This document shows positions 53,766-61,805 of a stretch of 64,000 bases of DNA, one piece after another. Position 1 is the stretch's first letter, and each line of letters starts with the position of its first letter. The notes under the pieces were generated by a model. The model made no database searches, was not told the DNA's origin, and saw nothing but the letters and a program-made list of their open reading frames with translations. Source of the stretch: Streptomyces massasporeus. Lineage in GTDB: Bacteria; Actinomycetota; Actinomycetes; Streptomycetales; Streptomycetaceae. Both the position numbers and the translations under genes were made by a program. The stretch is from positions 186,001-250,000 of the forward strand of contig NZ_BMSE01000004.1 of the NCBI RefSeq assembly GCF_014648995.1, written 5' to 3'.

Positions 53766-54731
53766 TCAGCCCGGCGCGGGCGGTCTGCCGCCCACCCGTT
53801 CCACCGCTCGCGCACCCGCCCGGCACCCCTCCGCCGCGGCGTCCTGCGGCCCGGCGCCCGCCAGCAGCGCGGCGAGGAACGCGCCGGTGAAGGCGTCACC
53901 GGCGCCGGTGGTGTCCCGCGGAGTCGCCGGTACGGCCGGGACACGGGCACGCACCTTCCCCGAGCGGGCCACGAGCGCCCCCTCGTGGCCCTGCTTGGCG
54001 ACGACCAACGGCACGCGCCGGCTCAGCTCGGCCGCCGCCTCGGCCGCGTCCGCCAGCCCTGTCAGCAGGCACGCCTCGTCCCGGCTGGGCAGCAGGACGT
54101 CCACGCCCTCGACGAGGGACAGGAACCGCTCCGCGCCCAGCTCCGCGAGGAAACCGGCCGATGCCGGGTCCAGACTCACCGGCACTCCCCGCGCGTGTGC
54201 GGCCTTCAGCGCCACCGCCACCAGGTCCCGGCTCGGCCCGGAGAACAGGAGGTAGCCCGACAGATGCAGCCGGGCCACGCCGTCGAGGAGCGCGTCCGAC
54301 CAGTCGGCGGGCCCGAGCCGCAAGGCCGCGCCACTGTCGGTGAGGAACGTCCGCTCCGCACAAGCGCCCCCGTCGACCATGCAGATCACCGTGCCGGTCG
54401 GCGCGAGCGGGTCGACGACGAGCTGTGGACGTACTCCCTGGGCGACCAGTTCCCGCTCGTGCCAGGCTGCCGCGTCCGCCCCGACACACCCGAGCAGACG
54501 TACGTCCGCCGCGCCTCGGTGCGCCGCCCAGCACGCCACATTGGCGCCCGCCCCGCCCGCCACCGTCCGGATCGAGGCCGCCGTGTCCGTGCCGGCCGCG
54601 AGCGGTCCTCGGTGCCGCGCGACGACGTCGGTGATGACATCCCCGACGACCAGCAGCCCCCCGCCCGCCGCCGAACCCGTGCCCCGGGAACCGGATCCCC
54701 CTCCCGGCCCCGCCCCGCCGCCCGCCGTCAT
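53766..54731 (-). CDS. PfkB-family carbohydrate kinase, probably pseudouridine kinase
   Basis: A 321-residue ribokinase-fold kinase. The PfkB signatures are GGAGANVACWAAHRGA (about 58-73) and DTTGAGDAFTGAFLAALLAG (near residue 275), the latter with the catalytic Asp. The first 26 residues are Gly-rich and may be disordered. The start codon overlaps the stop of the pseudouridine-5'-phosphate glycosidase gene by 4 bases (ATGA). That coupling argues that it phosphorylates pseudouridine (PsuK/YeiC role) ahead of cleavage by PsuG. Confidence 0.88.
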   Translation of the reverse strand: MTAGGGAGPGGGSGSRGTGSAAGGGLLVVGDVITDVVARHRGPLAAGTDTAASIRTVAGGAGANVACWAAHRGAADVRLLGCVGADAAAWHERELVAQGVRPQLVVDPLAPTGTVICMVDGGACAERTFLTDSGAALRLGPADWSDALLDGVARLHLSGYLLFSGPSRDLVAVALKAAHARGVPVSLDPASAGFLAELGAERFLSLVEGVDVLLPSRDEACLLTGLADAAEAAAELSRRVPLVVAKQGHEGALVARSGKVRARVPAVPATPRDTTGAGDAFTGAFLAALLAGAGPQDAAAEGCRAGARAVERVGGRPPAPG

Positions 54732-55636
54732 CCCCGGGCCCGGGCCGCCGCGATCCGTGCCGCAAGGCGTACGTTGCCGCGGACCGCGGCCAGATTGGCG
54801 CTCAGGGAGGCGCCGTCCGTGTGCCGCACCAGATAGTCGAGCAGGAACGGCGTGACCGCCTGCCCGGTGACGCCTTCCTCCTGGCACGCGTTGAGCGCGG
54901 CCGCGAGCACGCGCGCGTGCAGGTCCGGATCGAGCTGCTCCTCCTCGGGGACGGGGTTGGCGACGATCAGCGCCGACTCCGGCGCGCCGAGCGCGTCCTG
55001 CGCCTGCATGACGCCCGCCACCTGCTCCGGCGTCTCCAGCGTCCAGTCCACCGGATGCCCCGAGTCGGAGAGGTAGAAGCCGGGGAACCGGCCGGTGCCG
55101 TAACCCGCCACGGCGACCCCCAGCGTCTCCAGCCGCTGCAGGGTCGCCAGCACGTCCAGAATCGACTTCACCCCGGCACACACCACCGTGATGCGCGTGC
55201 GCGCCAGCAGCCCCAGGTCGGCCGACTCGTCCTGCGTCACCGTCCACTCCCGGTGCACCCCGCCGAGCCCGCCCGTCGCGAAGACCCGCACGCCCGCCTG
55301 CGCCGCCAGCAACGCGGTGGCCGACACCGTGGTCGCCCCGCTCGCCCCGGACGCCACCGCGAGCGGCAGATCACGGTGGCCGAGCTTGCGGATCCCGTCC
55401 TCGTTCGCGACCCGCTCCAGCTGCTCCTTGTCCAGGCCGACGTGAGGGCGCCCGTCCAGCACGGCGATCGTGGCGGGGACCGCGCCCTCCTGCCGTACGG
55501 CCGTCTCCAGCTCCAGCGCCACCTGGAGGTTGCGCGGCCGGGGCAGCCCGTGCGCGATGATCGTGGACTCCAGGGCGACGACGGGCCGGCCCGCGTCGAT
55601 CGCCTCCCGCACTTCCTCGGACACCACCAGCACCAC
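54728..55636 (-). CDS. psuG: Pseudouridine-5'-phosphate glycosidase
   Basis: A 302-residue PsuG: ALESTIIAHGLPRPRNLQVALELE at the N terminus (catalytic Glu), GLGGVHREWTVTQDESADL in the middle, VVCAGVKSILDVLATLQRLETLGV with the Lys that forms the Schiff base, and ANPVPEEEQLD. PsuG reversibly splits pseudouridine 5'-phosphate into uracil and ribose 5-phosphate. GTG 55636 has AGGAGG 8 bases upstream. It is the first gene of a coupled pair with the PfkB kinase, together a pseudouridine salvage route for RNA turnover products. Confidence 0.94.
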   Translation of the reverse strand: MVLVVSEEVREAIDAGRPVVALESTIIAHGLPRPRNLQVALELETAVRQEGAVPATIAVLDGRPHVGLDKEQLERVANEDGIRKLGHRDLPLAVASGASGATTVSATALLAAQAGVRVFATGGLGGVHREWTVTQDESADLGLLARTRITVVCAGVKSILDVLATLQRLETLGVAVAGYGTGRFPGFYLSDSGHPVDWTLETPEQVAGVMQAQDALGAPESALIVANPVPEEEQLDPDLHARVLAAALNACQEEGVTGQAVTPFLLDYLVRHTDGASLSANLAAVRGNVRLAARIAAARARG

Positions 55637-55742
55637 GCGCCTGCCTCCTGTCAGTCGGTCAGTCGTCTTCCCTCATCTCTGGCGACCGGCGGGACGGGCC
55701 AAACCCTTGCGGGCTGCCGGAGTCGTCACGAGCCTGGGGTGC

Positions 55743-56171
55743 ATGACGGACCACACACCACGCCTCGACCATGTCGTCCTCTGGGTGCGCGACCCGCTCG
55801 CCGCCGCCGACTTCTACGAGAAGGCCGTCGGATTGGAGGCGGTACGGCTCGCGGAGTTCGCGGCGGGTGAGGCGCCGTTCCCCTCCGTGCGCGTCAGCGA
55901 CGACACCATTCTCGATCTCATGCCGCTGAGCTTCGTGGAGCGCATGACGATGCTGCCCGGCTCCGCCGAGAGCGCGGGGCATCCGGTCAACCACGTCTGC
56001 CTGGCGCTGCCACGCGGCGACTTCGACGCCCTCCTCAGCCGCCTCGAGGAGCGCTCCGTACCGGTGTCCGACCTCGCGCACGACTCCTTCGGAGCCCGGG
56101 GCAAGGCCACCCGCAGCTTCTACTTCCGCGACCCGGACGGCAATGTCTTCGAGGCCCGGCACTACGACTGA
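55743..56171 (+). CDS. VOC (glyoxalase/dioxygenase) family protein
   Basis: A 142-residue protein with the paired beta-alpha-beta-beta-beta modules of VOC proteins: RLDHVVLWVRDPLAAADFYEKAVGLEAVRL and NHVCLALPRGDFDALLSRLEE, ending SFYFRDPDGNVFEARHYD. Putative metal ligands are the first His (LDHVV), the second (NHVCL) and the final Glu. The enzyme type (glyoxalase, dioxygenase or resistance protein) cannot be told. ATG 55743 has a weak site (GAGCCTGGGG). It ends 13 bases before the convergent ogt gene. Confidence 0.87.
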   Translation: MTDHTPRLDHVVLWVRDPLAAADFYEKAVGLEAVRLAEFAAGEAPFPSVRVSDDTILDLMPLSFVERMTMLPGSAESAGHPVNHVCLALPRGDFDALLSRLEERSVPVSDLAHDSFGARGKATRSFYFRDPDGNVFEARHYD

Positions 56172-56184
56172 CCAGGCGCGCTTC

Positions 56185-56739
56185 CTAGAAGAGCGGCTCC
56201 GGAAGCACGCCCTCCAGGGCGAGCAGCCTCCGCTTGGTCTCCAGCCCGCCCCCGAAGCCGCCGATGCCGCCGCCGCTCTCGACGACCCGGTGACAGGGCA
56301 CCACCACCGGCAGCGGGTTGGCGCCCATCGCCATGCCCACGGCCTGGGCGGCGCCCGGCTGACCGACCCGCCCGGCCAGGTCGCCGTATCCGACCACCTG
56401 GCCGTACGGCACGCCCGAGGCCAGCTCGCGCAGGACCTCCCGGTTGAAGCCGGAGATCAGCGACCAGTCCAGCGGCAAGTCGAAGGCGCGTCGCTCACCC
56501 GCGAAGTACGCCTCGACCTGGCGTATCGCCTCGGCCAGCAGTGGGGAGCCGGGCGCCTCGACGGGCTCGGTGCCCAGCCGCGACGCCAGCCGCTCGACGG
56601 CCTTGTCCCGCACCGCGTCCGTGGCGTGGAACACGACGTTGACCAGGCCGTCCCGGCTCGCGGCCAGCAGCAGCGGCCCGATCCCGCTCTCGACGACCGC
56701 CCACACGACCCGCGGCTCGACCTGCTCTCGGCTGTCCAT
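56185..56739 (-). CDS. ogt: Methylated-DNA--protein-cysteine S-methyltransferase
   Basis: A 184-residue O6-alkylguanine-DNA alkyltransferase. The active-site motif is PCHRVV with Cys149; the helix-turn-helix that flips the base (VPYGQVVGYGDLAGRVGQPGAAQAVG) stands just before and GGFGGGLETKRRLLALEG after. It removes alkyl groups from O6-guanine in a suicide reaction. ATG 56739 is six bases after the -10 box of a damage-type promoter, so its mRNA should be leaderless. It is not fused to an Ada-type regulatory domain. Confidence 0.94.
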   Translation of the reverse strand: MDSREQVEPRVVWAVVESGIGPLLLAASRDGLVNVVFHATDAVRDKAVERLASRLGTEPVEAPGSPLLAEAIRQVEAYFAGERRAFDLPLDWSLISGFNREVLRELASGVPYGQVVGYGDLAGRVGQPGAAQAVGMAMGANPLPVVVPCHRVVESGGGIGGFGGGLETKRRLLALEGVLPEPLF

Positions 56740-56745
56740 GCGCCC

Positions 56746-56768
56746 ACAGTAGGACCCACCACTGACAA
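56746..56768 (-). promoter_or_regulatory. RecA-NDp-like (DNA-damage) promoter of ogt
   Basis: Read leftward: TTGTCAGTGGT (56768-56758), six bases, TACTGT (56751-56746), then six bases to ATG 56739. It matches 10 of 11 positions of the upstream box of the RecA-independent damage promoter, with exact N6 spacing, and predicts a leaderless mRNA. Confidence 0.8.
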
Positions 56769-56791
56769 CGCCGTCCGGGCTGAACGCCGGA

Positions 56792-57664
56792 TCAGCCGCC
56801 CACGGCCTTGCGCACCACGTCCGGCTTGTTCGTGATGATCCCGTCGACCCCGTACCCGGCGACCCGCTGGGCCGTCCTCGCGTCGTCGACCGTCCAGGCG
56901 AAGACCTCCATCGGCCTGCCGTGCGGCCCGTCGAATGCCTGCACGGAGGACACGTACGCCGGGGACAGCGAGCTGTACGAGGGGTTGATCTGGTCGGCGA
57001 ACTCGGCGCAGTCGAGCAGGTCCGACACCGGCGGCGTCCCCAGGAGGCCCGTCTTCACACCGGGCTTCAGCTCGTGCACCGTCCGCACGCTGTCCGCGCT
57101 GAAGCTCTGCACGATCAGCCGGTCCGCCAGAGGCGACCGGTCGAGCCAGCCCTCGTTGCCGAGGACCTTCAGCGTCTGCCGTTCGATGCCCGGGTACAGC
57201 TCGGGGTTCTTGATCTCCAGGAGCAGCTTCTGGCGATGGCGCTCCAAGCGGTGCACGAACTGCTCCAGCGTCGGCACGCGCGTGCCCGCGTACGCGGGTC
57301 CGAACCAGCTGCCCGCGTCCAGCCGGGCGATCTCCGCAGCGGTGAAGTCCTTCACCTTCCAGGGGGCCCGGCCGGGGAAGACCTCCTCGGCGTCGGTGGT
57401 GCGGCGCAGGTTGTCGTCGTGGATGACGACCAGCTCGCCGTCCCTCGTGCGCTGCACGTCGTTCTCCACCCAGTGGATGCCCAGCTCCGCCGCTCTGTCC
57501 ACGGAGGTCAGGGTGTTCTCGGGCGCGTACGCGGAGGCACCGCGGTGAGCGATGACCAGCGGCGATGTGCCGGCTTGCGCGGCACGGGCGGGGGAGACGG
57601 GGAACAGCAGGGCGGCGGTCCCCAGGAGTGCGGTGGTCGAGGCGGCAACAGCGCGCGCGTGCAT
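56792..57664 (-). CDS. Secreted glycerophosphodiester phosphodiesterase
   Basis: A 290-residue exported enzyme of the GDPD family that hydrolyses deacylated phospholipids to glycerol 3-phosphate and an alcohol. Signal peptide residues 1-28 end with SPARAAQA. The catalytic pieces are IAHRGASAYAPENTL (His and Glu), WVENDVQRTRDGELVVIHDD and LLLEIKNPELYPGI. The C-terminal motif VFAWTVDDARTAQRVAGYGVDGIITNKPD closes the TIM barrel. ATG 57664 has GAGGAG 6 bases before. Streptomyces GDPDs are often phosphate-regulated, but I find no clear PHO box. Confidence 0.92.
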   Translation of the reverse strand: MHARAVAASTTALLGTAALLFPVSPARAAQAGTSPLVIAHRGASAYAPENTLTSVDRAAELGIHWVENDVQRTRDGELVVIHDDNLRRTTDAEEVFPGRAPWKVKDFTAAEIARLDAGSWFGPAYAGTRVPTLEQFVHRLERHRQKLLLEIKNPELYPGIERQTLKVLGNEGWLDRSPLADRLIVQSFSADSVRTVHELKPGVKTGLLGTPPVSDLLDCAEFADQINPSYSSLSPAYVSSVQAFDGPHGRPMEVFAWTVDDARTAQRVAGYGVDGIITNKPDVVRKAVGG

Positions 57665-57701
57665 GCGTACTCCTCGCGACGAGCGAACGGCGACATCACA
57701 G

Positions 57702-57730
57702 ACAGCACAACTGTGACAGCAGAGGGTCAA
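57702..57730 (-). promoter_or_regulatory. Probable promoter of the glycerophosphodiesterase gene
   Basis: Read leftward: TTGACC (57730-57725), 17 bases, TGCTGT (57707-57702). It lies about 38 bases before ATG 57664. It is a reasonable sigma-70-type promoter with a weak -10. Confidence 0.5.
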
Positions 57731-57953
57731 CGCGAGAGGGGTACAGGATGGCCACACGTTGAACGGAGGTGACCCAACTCCGCTCACTGGTACCGCACAA
57801 CTGCGGCAAGGCCGTGTTTCTTTGCCGGAAAATCGTTCGACCATTCCGGTGGGGGTCATACTCTCTGCGTCAACCCTGACCGCTCTGGCGGTCCTGGGAG
57901 GGGGCGTACATCGGGAATTCCGGGACGTACAAGGGCGGGAAGGGCAGCCGCGC

Positions 57954-58820
57954 ATGCAGGGCACGGTCGACGGATTCAGCTATGGCCTGGTCACACCCCT
58001 GGTGGCCTACTTCATGGCCTGCCTCGGCGGCGCGCTGGGCCTGCGTTGCACCACCAGATCCATGCTCGTCGCCCAGTCCTGGCGCCCCGGCTGGCTCGCC
58101 CTCGGCTCCGCCGCCATCGGCTCCGGCATATGGACCATGCACTTCGTTGCGATGATGGGGTTCACGGTCCGCGGCACTCCGATCCACTACGACAAGGCGA
58201 TGACCTTCGCGAGCCTGGCCGTCGCCATCGTCATGGTGGGCGTCGGGATCTTCATCGTCGGCTACCGGGGAGCCCGCGGGACGGCCCTGTTCACCGGCGG
58301 CACCATCACCGGCCTGGGCATCGCGTCGATGCACTACCTCGGCATGGCCAGCATGAGCCTGGACGGAAAGCTGGAGTACAACACCGTCACCGTCGGCATC
58401 TCCGTCGCCATCGCCATGGCCGCCGCGACCGCCGCCCTCTGGGCTGCCGGCCAGGTCAGGGGCTTCCTGTGGAGCGTGGGCGCGAGCCTCGTCATGGGAC
58501 TGGCCGTCAGCGGCATGCACTACACCGGCATGGCCGCCCTCAGCGTCCACCTGCACGGCACGTCCGAACCCGCCACGGGAGACTCGCCCGCGAGCCTGCT
58601 CGCACCCATGCTGATCGGGCCGCTCGCCTTCCTGCTCCTCGCGGGCGTCGTGGTGATGTTCGACCCGCTGATGGTCATGGGGAAGCCCGCCGTAGTCCCC
58701 GTCGAGCACAAGCCCGGCATCCCCGCCCACACCCACGTCCGGCACTCCGCCCGCCGCCTGCGGTTCCGCCCCCGCCGCACCGTGGAGCACAGGGGCTCCC
58801 GCACCCCGCAGAACCGCTGA
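57954..58820 (+). CDS. Stand-alone MHYT-domain membrane sensor protein
   Basis: A 288-residue integral membrane protein with seven helices. Three MHYT-type motifs face the outer leaflet: [11 protein letters not shown] (helix 2), [10 protein letters not shown] (helix 4) and [10 protein letters not shown] (helix 6). In other bacteria MHYT modules are fused to GGDEF/EAL or kinase outputs and are proposed to sense oxygen, CO or NO through copper. Here only a short basic tail follows, so any output must be a separate protein. ATG 57954 has GGGAAGGG upstream. It is divergent from the glycerophosphodiesterase and precedes uvrB by 40 bases. Confidence 0.9.
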   Translation: MQGTVDGFSYGLVTPLVAYFMACLGGALGLRCTTRSMLVAQSWRPGWLALGSAAIGSGIWTMHFVAMMGFTVRGTPIHYDKAMTFASLAVAIVMVGVGIFIVGYRGARGTALFTGGTITGLGIASMHYLGMASMSLDGKLEYNTVTVGISVAIAMAAATAALWAAGQVRGFLWSVGASLVMGLAVSGMHYTGMAALSVHLHGTSEPATGDSPASLLAPMLIGPLAFLLLAGVVVMFDPLMVMGKPAVVPVEHKPGIPAHTHVRHSARRLRFRPRRTVEHRGSRTPQNR

Positions 58821-58830
58821 TCAGAGCCCG

Positions 58831-58853
58831 TTGTCAGTGCGGGGTCGTACGGT
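58831..58853 (+). promoter_or_regulatory. RecA-NDp-like (DNA-damage) promoter of uvrB
   Basis: TTGTCAGTGCG (58831-58841), six bases, TACGGT (58848-58853), then seven bases to ATG 58861. It matches 9 of 11 and 5 of 6 positions of the RecA-independent damage promoter, with exact N6 spacing. The mRNA should start at or beside the uvrB ATG. No SOS (LexA) box is seen here. Confidence 0.82.
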
Positions 58854-58860
58854 GGATCCC

Positions 58861-61011
58861 ATGCGGCCCGTTTCAAAGATCGAACGCACGGTGGCGCCCT
58901 TCGAGGTCGTCAGCCCCTACCAGCCGAACGGCGACCAGCCGACGGCCATCGCCGACCTCGCCCGGCGCGTCGAGGTGGGCGAGAAGGACGTCGTACTGCT
59001 CGGCGCGACCGGCACCGGCAAGTCCGCCACCACCGCGTGGATGATCGAGAAGCTCCAGCGCCCCACACTCGTGATGGCGCCGAACAAGACACTGGCCGCC
59101 CAGCTGGCCAACGAGTTCCGCGAGCTCCTCCCGAACAACGCCGTCGAGTACTTCGTCTCGTACTACGACTACTACCAGCCCGAGGCGTACGTCCCGCAGT
59201 CGGACACCTACATCGAGAAGGACTCCTCGATCAACGAGGAGGTCGAGCGCCTGCGCCACTCCGCGACCAACTCGCTGCTCACCCGCCGCGACGTCGTCGT
59301 GGTCGCCTCGGTCTCCTGCATCTACGGCCTCGGCACCCCGCAGGAGTACGTGGACCGCATGGTCCCCCTCAAGGTCGGCGAGGAGATCGACCGCGACGAG
59401 CTGCTGCGCCGCTTCGTGGACATCCAGTACACGCGCAACGACCTGGCCTTCACCCGCGGCACCTTCCGCGTCCGCGGCGACACCATCGAGATCTTCCCGG
59501 TCTACGAGGAGCTGGCCGTCCGCATCGAGATGTTCGGCGACGAGATCGAGGCGCTGTCCACCCTGCACCCGCTCACCGGCGAGATCATCAGCGACGACGA
59601 GCACCTCTACGTCTTCCCGGCCTCCCACTACGTCGCAGGACCCGAGCGCCTGGAGCGGGCCGTCAACGACATCGAGAAGGAGCTGGCCGAGCGCCTGACG
59701 GAGCTGGAGAAGCAGGGCAAGCTGCTGGAGGCCCAGCGCCTGCGCATGCGGACCACGTACGACATCGAGATGCTGCGCCAGATCGGCAGCTGCTCCGGCG
59801 TGGAGAACTACTCGATGCACTTCGACGGCCGCTCGCCCGGCTCCCCGCCGAACACCCTGCTGGACTACTTCCCGGACGACTTCCTCCTCGTCATCGACGA
59901 GTCGCACGTCACCGTCCCGCAGATCGGCGCCATGTACGAGGGCGACGCCTCCCGCAAGCGCACCCTCGTCGACCACGGCTTCCGGCTGCCCTCGGCCCTG
60001 GACAACCGCCCCCTGAAATGGGAGGAGTTCCAGGAACGCATCGGCCAGACGGTCTACCTGTCGGCCACCCCGGGCAACTACGAGATGTCCCGCTCGGACG
60101 GCTTCGTCGAGCAGATCATCCGCCCCACCGGCCTCGTCGACCCGGAAGTCGTCGTCAAGCCCACCGAGGGTCAGATCGACGACCTGGTGCACGAGATCCG
60201 GCTGCGCACGGAGAAGGACGAGCGCGTCCTGGTCACCACACTCACCAAGAAGATGGCCGAGGACCTCACGGACTACTTCCTGGAGCTGGGCATCCAGGTG
60301 CGCTATCTGCACAGCGACGTCGACACCCTGCGCCGCGTCGAACTGCTGCGTGAACTGCGCGCCGGCGAGTACGACGTGCTGGTCGGCATCAACCTCCTGC
60401 GCGAGGGCCTCGACCTGCCCGAGGTGTCCCTGGTGGCGATTCTGGATGCCGACAAGGAGGGCTTCCTGCGCTCCGGCACGTCCCTGATCCAGACCATCGG
60501 CCGCGCCGCGCGCAACGTGTCCGGTCAGGTCCACATGTACGCCGACAAGATCACTCCGGCGATGGAGAAGGCCATCGAGGAGACCAACCGGCGCCGCGAG
60601 AAGCAGATCGCGTACAACACCGAGCGGGGCATCGACCCCCAGCCGCTCCGCAAGAAGATCAACGACATCGTCGCCCAGATCGCCCGCGAGGACATCGACA
60701 CCGAGCAGCTGCTCGGCTCGGGCTACCGCAAGGCTAAGAAGGACGGCGGGGGCACCAAGGCGCCCGTGCCCTCCCTCGGCAAGGCGGCCGGAGCGGCCAA
60801 GCCCGCCAAGGGCAAGGGCAAGGGCAAGGCCGAGGAGACGGTGCCGACCGACCGCCCCGCGGCCGAGCTGGCCGGGCAGATCGAGGAGCTCACCGCGCGG
60901 ATGCGGGCCGCCGCCGCGGAGCTCCAGTTCGAGATCGCGGCCCGGCTGCGCGACGAGGTCTCCGAGATGAAGAAGGAACTGCGCCAGATGAAGGAGGCTG
61001 GTCTGGCCTGA
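58861..61011 (+). CDS. uvrB: Excinuclease ABC subunit B
   Basis: A 716-residue nucleotide excision repair protein. Walker A is [11 protein letters not shown] (about 49-59), the damage-verifying beta-hairpin follows with [36 protein letters not shown], helicase motifs [21 protein letters not shown] and [12 protein letters not shown] are intact, and the C-terminal UVR domain (about 680-716, [15 protein letters not shown]...) binds UvrC. A Lys/Ala/Gly-rich linker (about 620-665) precedes the UVR domain, a usual Streptomyces insertion. It loads on UvrA-marked DNA damage. Start at ATG 58861, supported by the promoter. Confidence 0.97.
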   Translation: MRPVSKIERTVAPFEVVSPYQPNGDQPTAIADLARRVEVGEKDVVLLGATGTGKSATTAWMIEKLQRPTLVMAPNKTLAAQLANEFRELLPNNAVEYFVSYYDYYQPEAYVPQSDTYIEKDSSINEEVERLRHSATNSLLTRRDVVVVASVSCIYGLGTPQEYVDRMVPLKVGEEIDRDELLRRFVDIQYTRNDLAFTRGTFRVRGDTIEIFPVYEELAVRIEMFGDEIEALSTLHPLTGEIISDDEHLYVFPASHYVAGPERLERAVNDIEKELAERLTELEKQGKLLEAQRLRMRTTYDIEMLRQIGSCSGVENYSMHFDGRSPGSPPNTLLDYFPDDFLLVIDESHVTVPQIGAMYEGDASRKRTLVDHGFRLPSALDNRPLKWEEFQERIGQTVYLSATPGNYEMSRSDGFVEQIIRPTGLVDPEVVVKPTEGQIDDLVHEIRLRTEKDERVLVTTLTKKMAEDLTDYFLELGIQVRYLHSDVDTLRRVELLRELRAGEYDVLVGINLLREGLDLPEVSLVAILDADKEGFLRSGTSLIQTIGRAARNVSGQVHMYADKITPAMEKAIEETNRRREKQIAYNTERGIDPQPLRKKINDIVAQIAREDIDTEQLLGSGYRKAKKDGGGTKAPVPSLGKAAGAAKPAKGKGKGKAEETVPTDRPAAELAGQIEELTARMRAAAAELQFEIAARLRDEVSEMKKELRQMKEAGLA

Positions 61012-61072
61012 CAGCGTGCCGCGTACGCGCAGTGTTGCAAGACCGACACAAAGTGCGGACCGGGGTACGTCG

Positions 61073-61095
61073 CTGTCAGTGCCCCTGCGTAGGGT
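61073..61095 (+). promoter_or_regulatory. RecA-NDp-like (DNA-damage) promoter of terD
   Basis: CTGTCAGTGCC (61073-61083), six bases, TAGGGT (61090-61095). The -10 is the exact consensus TAGGGT and 9 of 11 upstream positions match. Transcription would begin near 61102, leaving about 49 bases of leader before GTG 61151. Confidence 0.75.
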
Positions 61096-61150
61096 TCTGG
61101 TCAACCGCGACTACGCGGCAACAGGGGACGTTCGAGAGGGGAATCAGCGC

Positions 61151-61729
61151 GTGACCGTCAACATGACCAAGGGTCAGGCCATCAGTCTGCAGAAGAACGA
61201 CGGTGGCAGCCTGACTGCGGTTCGTATGGGTCTTGGCTGGCAGGCGGCTCCCCGGCGCGGCCTGTTCGGCTCGCGCACGCGAGAGATCGACCTCGACGCC
61301 TCCGCCGTCCTGTTCGCGGACAAGCAGCCGGTCGACGTCGTCTTCTTCCGCCACCTGGTGAGCGACGACGGCTCGGTTCGCCACACCGGTGACAACCTCG
61401 TCGGCGGTGTCGGCCAGGGCGGCGACGACGAGGCGATCCTCGTCGACCTCGCGCGGGTTCCGGTCCACATCGACCAGATCGTCTTCACCGTGAACTCCTT
61501 CACGGGCCAGACCTTCCAGGAGGTGCAGAACGCGTTCTGCCGCCTGGTCGACGAGACCAACGGCCAGGAGCTCGCCCGCTACACGCTCGCCGGCGGTGGC
61601 CAGTACACGGCCCAGATCATGGCCAAGGTCCACCGCGCGGGCCAGGGCTGGTCGATGACGGCCCTGGGCAACCCGGCCAACGGCCGCACCTTCCAGGACC
61701 TGATGCCGGCGATCCTGCCGGTGCTCTGA
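61151..61729 (+). CDS. terD: TerD family tellurite/stress-response protein
   Basis: A 192-residue TerD-domain protein. It has the typical start VTVNMTKGQAISLQKNDGGSLTAVRMGLGWQ, then IDLDASAVLF and DNLVGGVGQGGDDEAILVDLARVPVHIDQIVFTVNSFTGQTFQEVQNAFCRLVDE, with Asp residues that bind calcium in TerD. It lies in the cytoplasm. TerD proteins take part in resistance to tellurite, phage and stress and in Streptomyces differentiation. GTG 61151 has GAGGGG about 10 bases upstream. It is followed after 76 bases by a TerD-like fusion, so the two form a unit downstream of uvrB. Confidence 0.93.
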   Translation: MTVNMTKGQAISLQKNDGGSLTAVRMGLGWQAAPRRGLFGSRTREIDLDASAVLFADKQPVDVVFFRHLVSDDGSVRHTGDNLVGGVGQGGDDEAILVDLARVPVHIDQIVFTVNSFTGQTFQEVQNAFCRLVDETNGQELARYTLAGGGQYTAQIMAKVHRAGQGWSMTALGNPANGRTFQDLMPAILPVL

Positions 61730-61805
61730 CGCACCCCGGGCCCCGGACCGGCGGGCCCGGCGAGCAGCACACGACTTCACACAACGACACAGGGGGACGA
61801 AGGCG

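Noticed and set aside
57665..57760. PHO box for the glycerophosphodiesterase gene
   Set aside because: GTTGACC is followed by GCTGTCA at 11-bp spacing; the second unit matches GTTCACC at too few positions to support PhoP binding.
58873..61104. A 743-codon leftward open frame opposite uvrB
   Set aside because: Shadow of uvrB; no recognisable domain.
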